Assembly (NCBI GenBank): GCA_027083485.1
Contig: JALWOO010000405.1
Location: 1 to 5,540, forward strand
From: Amylibacter sp.
Lineage (GTDB): Bacteria > Pseudomonadota > Alphaproteobacteria > Rhodobacterales > Rhodobacteraceae
Direction: 5' to 3'
Length of the DNA: 5,540 nucleotides
Shown piece by piece: positions 1 through 5,540 of the stretch. Each line of letters starts with the position of its first letter. Position 1 is the stretch's first letter. A model generated the notes under the pieces. That model saw only the letters and a program-made list of their open reading frames with translations. It did no database searches and was not told the origin of the DNA. Position numbers and translations under genes: made by a program.

Positions 1-1202
1 GTCTGAAATCCGCCTCTCTGGGGATATGGGTTACGGCAGGGTGCCGCCATGAGCGCGCCGAGCAAAACGGCATTGCGCATTTTCTGGAACATATGGCTTT
101 TAAGGGCACCAAAACCCGTTCGTCGCTGGAAATCGCCGAGGCCATCGAAAACGTCGGCGGCTATCTGAACGCCTATACCAGCCGCGAAATGACCGCCTAT
201 TACGCCCGCGTGCTGGAGGACGATGTGCCGCTGGCGATGGATGTGATTTCCGATATCGTGCTGAATTCCGTGTTTGATCCCAAAGAACTGGAAATGGAAC
301 GCGGGGTGATCCTGTCGGAAATCGGTCAGGCGCTGGACACGCCGGACGATGTGATTTTTGATTGGCTGCAAGAGGTCGCCTATCCGGATCAACCCATGGG
401 CCGCCCGATCCTTGGCCCTGCTGAACGGGTGCGCGCCTTTAGCTCTGATGATCTGCGCCAGTTTGTGGCCGAACAGTATCAACCAGACCGGATGATCCTG
501 TCCGCCGCCGGTGCCGTGGATCACGACGCACTTGTGGCGCGGGCCGAGGAATTATTTGGTGATCTGCAAAAACGCGCGGTGATGCCGGTGGTGCCGGGCC
601 TGTATCAGGGTGGCGAAAAACGGGTGGTCAAGGATCTGGAACAGGCGCATTTCACCCTGTCGCTGGAAACCGCCGGCTATCGCTCCGATGATATTTACAC
701 CGGCCAGATTTTCGCCGTGGCCTTTGGCGGCGGCATGTCCTCGCGGCTGTTTCAGGAAGTGCGCGAAAAACGCGGGTTGTGCTATTCGATCTACGCGCAG
801 GCGGGGGCCTATGCGGACACGGGCACCTTTACGATTTATTCCGGCACCAGCGGCGAGGACATCGCCGATCTGTCCAACATCTGCATAGACGAGTTGCGCC
901 GCGCCACGCAGGACATGACCGAGGCCGAAATCGCCCGCGCCCGCACCCAGATGAAAGCCGGCCTGCTGATGGGGCTGGAAAGCCCGTCCTCGCGTTGCGA
1001 ACGGCTGGCGCGGATGGTGGCGATCTGGGACCGCGTGCCTGATCTGGACGAGGTCGTCGGTAAAATAGACGCCGTGTCCGTGGCAGCTGTGCAAAGCTAT
1101 GTTCAGGGCCTTTGCGCCAGCGGCCTGCCGTCACTGGCGCTTTATGGTCCGGTACAGGGCGCACCCGAAGTGGGCACACTGGCTGCGCGTCTGGCGGCCT
1201 GA
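1..1202 (+). CDS. M16 family zinc metallopeptidase (mitochondrial processing peptidase-like), 5' partial
   Basis: This is a zinc endopeptidase of the pitrilysin/MPP family (M16B, single-repeat form). The reading frame is already open at base 3, so the start codon lies left of the window; the first in-window ATG (93) is internal because it follows the active-site motif. The inverted zinc motif HFLEH is at 78-92 (two His ligands and the catalytic Glu). The third ligand is the Glu at 318-320 in the segment GVILSE, 76 codons after the second His, which is the spacing known for MPP-beta. The C-terminal half carries FGGGMSSRLFQEVREKRG and the conserved Arg/Tyr pair (Arg 771-773, Tyr 783-785) that contacts substrate in this family. 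About 399 residues are visible, and a typical member has about 420, so only about 20 are missing. All catalytic residues are present, so it should be active. Bacterial relatives are cytoplasmic; the substrate is unknown. It is followed after 22 bases by the next gene and is probably co-transcribed with it. Confidence 0.95.
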   Translation, partial: LKSASLGIWVTAGCRHERAEQNGIAHFLEHMAFKGTKTRSSLEIAEAIENVGGYLNAYTSREMTAYYARVLEDDVPLAMDVISDIVLNSVFDPKELEMERGVILSEIGQALDTPDDVIFDWLQEVAYPDQPMGRPILGPAERVRAFSSDDLRQFVAEQYQPDRMILSAAGAVDHDALVARAEELFGDLQKRAVMPVVPGLYQGGEKRVVKDLEQAHFTLSLETAGYRSDDIYTGQIFAVAFGGGMSSRLFQEVREKRGLCYSIYAQAGAYADTGTFTIYSGTSGEDIADLSNICIDELRRATQDMTEAEIARARTQMKAGLLMGLESPSSRCERLARMVAIWDRVPDLDEVVGKIDAVSVAAVQSYVQGLCASGLPSLALYGPVQGAPEVGTLAARLAA

Positions 1203-1213
1203 TTTGATGGCAT

Positions 1214-1219
1214 AGGAGG
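1214..1219 (+). promoter_or_regulatory. Shine-Dalgarno site for the small membrane protein
   Basis: A perfect AGGAGG ends five bases before the ATG at 1225. It fixes the start of the downstream gene and indicates independent, efficient translation. The gap between the two genes is only 22 bases and holds no visible promoter, so transcription most likely reads through from the peptidase gene. Confidence 0.8.
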
Positions 1220-1224
1220 CCACT

Positions 1225-1734
1225 ATGGGCTTTATCCGTCCAGAAGTGCGCGCCAACCTGTGGCGCTGGCGCGAGGTCGCCTTTATGGCGATCATCGTTC
1301 TTGCCTGCGTGCGCCTGATCGGGCGCGGCTGGGATATGTCCTCGCCGGTCTATATGACCCTTGGCGGCATCGGCACGGTGATCGCAACCGGCTTGCTCTA
1401 TGTGGCGATCCAGCGGGCGCGCTTCGTGCAACCGGATCTGGCCCCCGGCGTGGTGGAAATCACCGAACGGCGGGTGTCCTACATGGGCCCGATAGAGGGC
1501 TACTCCCTTTCACTGGACGCCCTGACACGCGTTGAAATCCGCCAAAGCCAGTACCATGGCCCCATGTGGGAGTTATACCACACAGAAGGCCCGCATGTGA
1601 CCATCCCCACCGCCGCCAAAGGGGCCGATGCCCTGTTTGACACACTCGCCGCCCTCAAGGGCGCGGATACGGAACGGATGATACAGGCAACCAGCCACCC
1701 GACGCAGCAACGCAATGTGATCTGGGAGGCCTGA
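1225..1734 (+). CDS. Small membrane protein with two N-terminal helices and a PH-like tail (function unknown)
   Basis: I do not recognise a named family for this 169-residue protein. It has two hydrophobic segments, about residues 17-33 (VAFMAIIVLACVRLI) and 42-62 (VYMTLGGIGTVIATGLLYVAI), each followed by Arg-containing stretches. Residues about 74-145 read as alternating short beta strands (GVVEITERRVSYMG, LSLDALTRVEIRQ, WELYHTEGPHVTIP) and then an amphipathic helix (GADALFDTLAAL). That order resembles bacterial PH-like domains attached to paired membrane helices, but this is inference from pattern alone. The likely topology is a membrane hairpin with the soluble domain in the cytoplasm. The start is set by a strong AGGAGG five bases upstream. 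It lies directly behind the M16 peptidase gene, probably in the same transcript, which makes a functional link to that protease possible but unproven. It is the last gene before the convergent terminator. Confidence 0.85.
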   Translation: MGFIRPEVRANLWRWREVAFMAIIVLACVRLIGRGWDMSSPVYMTLGGIGTVIATGLLYVAIQRARFVQPDLAPGVVEITERRVSYMGPIEGYSLSLDALTRVEIRQSQYHGPMWELYHTEGPHVTIPTAAKGADALFDTLAALKGADTERMIQATSHPTQQRNVIWEA

Positions 1735-1749
1735 ACCCCTGTCATCCCC

Positions 1750-1828
1750 TTCGAATTCGTCGAAATATCCCCGCCGGAGGCATTAAAACTCTTATGCCTC
1801 CGGCGGGGATATTTAACACGAATTCGAA
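1750..1828. repeat. Composite long inverted repeat between convergent genes
   Basis: Two nested sets of arms are visible. The outer arms are TTCGAATTCGT (1750-1760) and its exact reverse complement ACGAATTCGAA (1818-1828). The inner arms are 1763-1783 and 1794-1814, a perfect 21-base match around a 10-base loop. Only two bases (left) and three bases (right) separate outer from inner arms, so the whole element could fold into a 32-base-pair hairpin with one small internal loop. CGAATTCG within each outer arm is itself palindromic, so the outer arms also match each other as direct repeats. The element fills most of the 102-base gap between the convergent genes. I recall similar GCCTCCGGCGGGGATATTT-type palindromes at many gene ends in Rhodobacteraceae, so it may be a dispersed family; that cannot be confirmed from one copy. 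Confidence 0.85.
1763..1814. terminator. Probable bidirectional terminator hairpin
   Basis: A perfect 21-base-pair stem with a GC-rich core (CCCCGCCGGAGG against its complement) and an A/T-rich base closes over a 10-base loop (1784-1793). Because the stem is symmetric, transcripts from either strand end it with GGGGAUAUUU. It lies 28 bases after the rightward stop codon and 22 bases after the leftward one, exactly where a shared terminator for converging transcripts is expected. The uridine run is short (UAUUU, partly inside the stem), so it is not a textbook intrinsic terminator; it could instead act mainly as a 3' end stabiliser or with Rho. Confidence 0.75.
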
Positions 1829-1836
1829 AAGCACAA

Positions 1837-2454
1837 TCAGGTGGTTGTGTTGGCCAGTATCACACCGGTGAAGGCAAAGAAATTGACGCCGAAATGGGAC
1901 AGGGTGGACAGGTAAATCGACCGTGTAGACCAGCTCAGCCAGCCCCAGATCAACCCCATTACGGCGGCACCACCCAGCAGGGAGATTGCGCCGCCCTGAA
2001 TTTGCACGCCGGGGATCAGGATAATGGCAATATGCCAGAGCGTGAAGAACAGCAGCGGGAAGCCGACAGCAAAACGGGCGTCTTTCTGAAAATGTTTCAG
2101 GAATGCGCCGCGCCAGAACAGTTCTTCGCTGGTGGCGTTGATCAGGGCAAAGATGGCCGAGAGGGCCAGCAGGCGCGGGGTCAGGGCGGGGATGTCTTTG
2201 ACAAAGCTGCCAAGGAACACCAGCGCCACCGGCAGCAGCGCCCAGAGCAGGGTTTTTCCGCGGTGCGGCGGGCGGCGGAACAATTCGCGCAGGCCGGCAA
2301 AGCCGATGAAATACAATGACAGCGCCAGACAGCTGCCCCAATAGACTGCCATCGCCGGCAGGGCATTTTCCACGCCGTTCAGGCCGGAAAACAGCCAGAT
2401 CAGTTGCGCCACAAACAGCGGCGTAATGATCAGCAGAGCGCGGCTTTTGCACAT
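1837..2454 (-). CDS. CPBP-family intramembrane glutamic protease (Abi/CAAX-like)
   Basis: This 205-residue, multi-pass membrane protein carries the three CPBP motifs in order. Motif 1 is EExxxR: E110, E111 and R115 in SEELFWRG. Motif 2 is FxxxH: F137 and H141 in FTLWH. Motif 3 is HxxxN: H187 and N191 in SHFGVNF. These residues form the catalytic site of the Rce1-type intramembrane endopeptidases. About six hydrophobic segments are visible (roughly 8-23, 33-52, 68-85, 93-107, 129-148, 157-175, plus a C-terminal one around 188-200). Bacterial members have varied or unknown roles (bacteriocin self-immunity, processing of membrane proteins), and prenyl-protein processing should not be assumed. 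The ATG lies one base after the deaminase stop (TGA-C-ATG), and no Shine-Dalgarno is visible just upstream (ATCACCTTCTGAC), so translation probably depends on ribosomes finishing the deaminase gene. It is the last gene of the leftward operon. Confidence 0.9.
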   Translation of the reverse strand: MCKSRALLIITPLFVAQLIWLFSGLNGVENALPAMAVYWGSCLALSLYFIGFAGLRELFRRPPHRGKTLLWALLPVALVFLGSFVKDIPALTPRLLALSAIFALINATSEELFWRGAFLKHFQKDARFAVGFPLLFFTLWHIAIILIPGVQIQGGAISLLGGAAVMGLIWGWLSWSTRSIYLSTLSHFGVNFFAFTGVILANTTT

Positions 2455-2455
2455 G

Positions 2456-3739
2456 TCAGAAGGTGATTTTCGCGGGGTTCATTTCCCGTGGCCGACCGGG
2501 CAGGTCCAGCCAGGCAACCCGTGGCGGGGTTTGCGCAACGAGGTGTCCGGCGCGGATCACCGCAAGGCGGGTGGCGCGCAGGCGGATGGCCTCGATCGGG
2601 TCGTCGGCTTGCAGAAGCACCATATCGGCGCGGCAGCCTTTGTGCAGGCCGTAGCCTTCCAGCCCCATGATCGCGGCGGAATTTTCTGTGACCGCATCAA
2701 AACACCAGGCCATATCCGCACGGCTGCCCATTTGCGCCACATGCAGCCCCATGCTGGCCACATCCAGCATGTCGGCTGTACCCAGCGAATACCACGGGTC
2801 CATCACGCAGTCAGAGCCGAACCCGATGTTCAGGCCGGCGGCTTTCAACTCCGGCACCCGCGTTTGTCCGCGCCGTTTGGGATAGCTGTCATGGCGGCCC
2901 TGCAACATGATGTTGATCAGCGGATTGGGGATCACCTGCAATTCGGTCTCGGCCATCAGGGCCATCAGTTTGGACACATAGTAGTTATCCATCGAATGCA
3001 TGGAGGTCAGATGCGAGCCGGCAACCCGCCCTTGCAGGCCCAGCCGCGTGGTTTCAAAGGCAAGGGTCTCCACGTGGCGCGACAGGGGATCGTCGCTTTC
3101 GTCGCAATGCATGTCCACTTGCAGCCCGCGTTCGGCGGCCAATTCGCACAGATAGGTGACCGAGGCCGCCCCCTCCGCCATGGTGCGTTCAAAATGCGGG
3201 ATGCCGCCGACCACATCCACCCCCATATCCAGCGCGCGGATCAGGTTGCTTTGCGCGGTCGGGTCGCGAAACACGCCGTCCTGGGGAAAGGCCACCAGTT
3301 GCAGATCCAGATAGGGGGCCACCTGTTTTTGCACCTCCAGCAGGGCGGTGACGCCGGTCAGGGCGTCGTCGCAAATATCCACATGGCTGCGGATCGCGCC
3401 GATCCCCATGGATACGGCCAGATCACAGTATCGCAGGGCGCGGGTGATGATTTCATCTACGGTCTGGCGGGGTTTCAGCTCTCCCCAAAGAGCGATGCCT
3501 TCCAGCAGGGTGCCCGACACATTCAGGCGCGGATTGCCCAGTGACAGGGTGGCGTCCATGTGGAAATGCGGGTCCACAAAGGGCGGCGACACCAGTTGCC
3601 CCGCCGCATCAAGGATGGTGCCGGCCTCGGCGTCTATGGCCGGTTCGATCGCGGCGATTTTCCCGTCCTTGCAGGCAATATCCATGCCCTTGCGCCCATC
3701 CGGCAGGCTGGCGTTTTTCAGCAGCAGGTCGATCGTCAT
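2456..3739 (-). CDS. CodA-type cytosine deaminase family amidohydrolase; candidate 5-methylcytosine deaminase
   Basis: This enzyme should hydrolytically deaminate a cytosine-type base in the cytoplasm using one divalent metal. From the chosen start it is 427 residues, the same length as E. coli CodA, and all key residues align with an offset of three. Metal ligands are H58 and H60 (DPHFHMD), H211 (HCDESDD) and D310 (FGSDCVMDPW). The proton-transfer pair is E214 and H243 (GSHLTSMHS). Base-binding Q153 (FPQDG) and W316 also match. The segment NPLINIMLQGRHDSYPKRRG is nearly CodA-like. The exception is C311 in place of CodA Asp314, a substitution site linked to acceptance of 5-methylcytosine and 5-fluorocytosine. 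The start at 3739 overlaps the permease stop (TGATG) and has AAGGGA eight bases upstream; the in-frame ATG at 3760 would add seven unlikely residues. The neighbouring nucleoside-type ABC permeases fit a salvage role. Alternatives within the family are plain cytosine deaminase or a triazine-type (AtzC-like) aminohydrolase. Confidence 0.9.
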   Translation of the reverse strand: MTIDLLLKNASLPDGRKGMDIACKDGKIAAIEPAIDAEAGTILDAAGQLVSPPFVDPHFHMDATLSLGNPRLNVSGTLLEGIALWGELKPRQTVDEIITRALRYCDLAVSMGIGAIRSHVDICDDALTGVTALLEVQKQVAPYLDLQLVAFPQDGVFRDPTAQSNLIRALDMGVDVVGGIPHFERTMAEGAASVTYLCELAAERGLQVDMHCDESDDPLSRHVETLAFETTRLGLQGRVAGSHLTSMHSMDNYYVSKLMALMAETELQVIPNPLINIMLQGRHDSYPKRRGQTRVPELKAAGLNIGFGSDCVMDPWYSLGTADMLDVASMGLHVAQMGSRADMAWCFDAVTENSAAIMGLEGYGLHKGCRADMVLLQADDPIEAIRLRATRLAVIRAGHLVAQTPPRVAWLDLPGRPREMNPAKITF

Positions 3740-4680
3740 CAGCGTTGTCCCTTGAACCACGGTTTCAGCAAAGCGCGCGGATATTCGGCGCGTCTTGCCA
3801 CCAATACCAGAGCAATGATCGACAGGATATAGGGCATCATCAGGAAAACCTGTGAGGGCACAAAAGAGCCGACCTCGGTTTGCATGCGCACCTGAAAGGC
3901 GTCAAAGGCACCAAACAGCAACGCGCCCAGCAGGGCTTTGCCCGGTCGCCAGCTGGCAAAAATTACCAGCGCGATGCAGATCCAGCCGCGCCCGTTGACC
4001 ATGCCGAAAAAGAAGGCGTCAAAGGCGGACATGGTCAAAAACGCGCCCCCCAGTGCCATCAGCGCGGAACCGGCCACCACCGCGCCCATGCGCAGGGCAT
4101 AGACCGACAGGCCTTGCGCATCCACCGCATCCGGATTGTCGCCCACGGCACGGATCGCCATGCCCAGCGGCGTGCGTTCCAGCACCCACCACACCAGCGC
4201 CACCAGCGCCAGCGCCAGCCATGTCATGGCGGTTTGCTGAAACAGCACCGGCCCGATGAACGGCAGATCCGACAGCACCGGAATATCCAGCGGTTGAAAC
4301 GGAATGATGCGCGGCGGCGAGGACACATCCGGCAGCGCCGTGCGATAGGTGAAATAGCTGACCGAGGTGGCAAACATGGTAATGCCAAGGCCGCTGACGT
4401 GTTGGGACAGGCCCAGCGGCACGGTCAGGATCGCGTGCAGCAACCCGAAAAACGCCCCCGTCAGCGCCGCCACCAGCAAGCCGCCCCAGAGACCCGCGCC
4501 GAGGTACACCGACAGCCAGCCGGCCATGGCTCCGGCGGCAAAAATGCCCTCGATACCGAGGTTCAGCACACCGGCCTTTTCACAGATCAGCGCCCCGAGA
4601 ACCCCGAAAATCAACGGCGTGGCAATGCGCAGGGCCGCGGCCCAGAAACTGTCGGTCAGCAGGATTTGCAGAATATCCAT
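3739..4680 (-). CDS. ABC transporter permease, nucleoside/nucleobase type (YufQ/NupC-like, second permease)
   Basis: This is an inner-membrane permease subunit of a binding-protein-dependent importer (BPD_transp_2 family). From the chosen start it is 313 residues. The family signature EKAGVLNLGIEG is at residues 34-45, after the first helix, and the cytoplasmic coupling segment facing the ATPase is at about 170-191 (TPLGMAIRAVGDNPDAVDAQ). About eight to nine hydrophobic helices alternate around these (for example 15-32, 47-60, 64-85, 98-110, 152-167, 197-218, 232-243, 249-262, 279-296). The smaller size and early signature identify it as the second permease of the BmpA/NupABC/PnrABCDE group, which import purine and pyrimidine nucleosides. 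The start at 4680 forms TAATG with the upstream permease stop and follows GGGAGG at seven bases; a start at 4746 would add 22 Arg/His-rich residues lacking family character. It should pair with the upstream permease and with an ATPase beyond the window. The substrate is inferred from family and from the deaminase next door. Confidence 0.93.
   Translation of the reverse strand: MDILQILLTDSFWAAALRIATPLIFGVLGALICEKAGVLNLGIEGIFAAGAMAGWLSVYLGAGLWGGLLVAALTGAFFGLLHAILTVPLGLSQHVSGLGITMFATSVSYFTYRTALPDVSSPPRIIPFQPLDIPVLSDLPFIGPVLFQQTAMTWLALALVALVWWVLERTPLGMAIRAVGDNPDAVDAQGLSVYALRMGAVVAGSALMALGGAFLTMSAFDAFFFGMVNGRGWICIALVIFASWRPGKALLGALLFGAFDAFQVRMQTEVGSFVPSQVFLMMPYILSIIALVLVARRAEYPRALLKPWFKGQR
3748..3753 (-). 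promoter_or_regulatory. Shine-Dalgarno site setting the deaminase start
   Basis: On the minus strand AAGGGA lies eight bases before the ATG at 3739-3737, inside the last codons of the permease. It supports this start over the upstream in-frame ATG at 3760, which would lie 5' of this site. Together with the TGATG overlap it indicates translational coupling. Confidence 0.6.
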
Positions 4681-5540
4681 TACGCGGCCTCCCTTGTGAC
4701 CCGGGTGAATTTGTAGCGCGCGACAAAGCCGCCGATCAGCACGCAAAGCAGGGACATGGAAACCACCAGATCGGCGAGGTAACTGGAAACCCCCATGGCG
4801 CGGCTCATGGTGTCGGCCCCGACGAAAACCGAGGCAATGAACAGGGCGGAAATCACCACCCCCAGCGGCGACAATCCGGCCAGCATCGCCACCACAATGC
4901 CGGTGTAACCATAGCCCGGCGACAGGTCGTTGGTCAGATAGCCCTTGAGGCCGGCGACCTCGGACACCCCTGCCAGACCGGCCAGCGCGCCCGATACCAT
5001 GGCCACCCCCATCAGGGTGCGCTTGACGCCAATGCCCGCGTGCAGCGCGGCGGCGGCGTTTTCACCGACGGCGCGCAGTTTGAACCCCCAGACCGATTTT
5101 GACAGGGCGATATGCGCCGCCACCGCCAGCACCAGTGCGAGGATAAGCCCCGCATGAATACGCATGCGTGGCAACAGTTGCGGCAACACGCCCTGATCGA
5201 TGATCGGCGCGGATTGGGGCCAGCCCATGCCCATGGGATCCTTGAGCGGGCCTTGCAGCATCATTTGCAAAAATATCAGGATGATGAAATTCAACAAAAG
5301 GGTGGTGACCACTTCATCCGCGCCAAAACGGGTTTTCAGATAGGTGGGCACGGCCATGCCGATACCCCCCGCTGCCGCCCCGATCAAGAGGATAAAGGGG
5401 ATCATCACAATCGGCGGGGCCTCGACCCAGCCGGTGCCCACGGCCACTGCCGCCATGGCCCCCAGATAAAACTGCCCCTCGCCGCCGATGTTCCACAGCT
5501 TGGCGCGAAAGGCCAATGTGGCCGCAAGGCCGGTAAAAAT
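4680..5540 (-). CDS. ABC transporter permease, nucleoside/nucleobase type (YufP/NupB-like, first permease), 5' partial
   Basis: This is the first permease subunit of the same importer, cut by the right edge of the window. The frame is open to base 5540 (visible N-terminus IFTGLAATLAFRAKLWN). A TTG at 5516 is not a real start because the family core continues upstream of it. The signature FRAKLWNIGGEGQFYLGA is at visible residues 11-28. The segment LKTRFGADEVVTTLLLNFI, typical of the larger permease of this group, is at about 68-86. The cytoplasmic coupling segment SVWGFKLRAVGENAAAALHA is at about 149-168. Several hydrophobic helices surround these. The 286 visible residues suggest roughly 60-80 are missing compared with usual members of about 350-370. 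The TAA stop overlaps the next permease start. Family members import nucleosides together with a BmpA/PnrA-type lipoprotein; those partners are expected to the right of the window. Confidence 0.93.
   Translation of the reverse strand: MFTGLAATLAFRAKLWNIGGEGQFYLGAMAAVAVGTGWVEAPPIVMIPFILLIGAAAGGIGMAVPTYLKTRFGADEVVTTLLLNFIILIFLQMMLQGPLKDPMGMGWPQSAPIIDQGVLPQLLPRMRIHAGLILALVLAVAAHIALSKSVWGFKLRAVGENAAAALHAGIGVKRTLMGVAMVSGALAGLAGVSEVAGLKGYLTNDLSPGYGYTGIVVAMLAGLSPLGVVISALFIASVFVGADTMSRAMGVSSYLADLVVSMSLLCVLIGGFVARYKFTRVTREAA
4688..4693 (-). promoter_or_regulatory. Shine-Dalgarno site setting the second permease start
   Basis: GGGAGG on the minus strand lies seven bases before the ATG at 4680-4678, within the final codons of the upstream permease. 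It selects this start over the in-frame ATG at 4746 and supports coupled translation of the two permeases. Confidence 0.7.

Noticed and set aside
93..95. ATG as a possible start of the M16 peptidase.
   Set aside because: The zinc-binding HFLEH motif lies immediately before it in the same open frame, so this Met is internal.
829..1431. Leftward open frame of 200 codons spanning the end of the peptidase gene and the start of the next gene.
   Set aside because: It runs antisense across two supported genes, including a strong Shine-Dalgarno for one of them, and is Arg/Pro-rich without motifs.
1750..1828. Inverted repeat considered as an insertion sequence remnant or integration site.
   Set aside because: There is no transposase or integrase fragment and no flanking target duplication, and its position between convergent stops fits a terminator better.
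1742..2452. Leftward frame of 236 codons overlapping the CPBP protease in another frame.
   Set aside because: It runs through the terminator hairpin and lacks any membrane or protease motif; the 205-codon frame carries all three CPBP motifs.
2426..3544. Long rightward open frame of 372 codons antisense to the deaminase gene.
   Set aside because: It is His/Gln/Gly-rich with no recognisable motif and lies almost wholly opposite a gene with a full set of catalytic motifs; it is a high-GC codon-bias shadow.
3880..4716. Rightward open frame of 278 codons antisense to the second permease.
   Set aside because: Its composition is extreme (Arg, Gln, His) with no hydrophobic or domain pattern, while the opposite strand encodes a clear family permease.
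5514..5516. TTG as a possible start of the right-edge permease.
   Set aside because: The frame stays open to the window edge with family-like residues upstream, and a start here would remove the first helices.

Overview
The window looks like a piece of alphaproteobacterial chromosome, most likely Rhodobacteraceae (Roseobacter group). This rests on high GC coding DNA with GC-rich third positions, the mitochondrial-processing-peptidase-like M16 protease, and a GC-rich palindrome ending in GATATTT of a kind I recall from 3' ends of genes in that family. No database search was possible, so the taxonomic call is inference.

Layout. Two genes read rightward: a zinc M16 peptidase whose first residues lie left of the window (1-1202), then a small two-helix membrane protein with a PH-like tail (1225-1734). 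Four genes read leftward from the right edge: an ABC transporter permease cut by the edge (4680-5540), a second permease (3739-4680), a CodA-type cytosine deaminase-family amidohydrolase (2456-3739), and a CPBP-family intramembrane protease (1837-2454). The two gene sets converge on a 102-base gap holding a long composite inverted repeat (1750-1828), probably a bidirectional transcription terminator. There are no RNA genes, insertion sequences or CRISPR arrays, and no non-coding stretch above about 100 bases.

How the genes work together. The leftward genes form a tight operon. The permease stop and permease start share one base (TAATG), the permease stop and deaminase start share one base (TGATG), and one base separates the deaminase stop from the protease start. 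The two permeases are of the BmpA/YufPQ/NupBC nucleoside-uptake type; their ATPase and binding protein should lie just right of the window. Import of a nucleoside or base next to a pyrimidine deaminase indicates a salvage or catabolic module.

Most interesting point. The deaminase keeps every metal and catalytic residue of E. coli CodA at a constant offset of three, but has Cys311 where CodA has Asp314. Loss of that Asp is the published marker that led to the discovery of bacterial 5-methylcytosine deaminases, so this enzyme is a good candidate to deaminate 5-methylcytosine to thymine rather than only cytosine to uracil.
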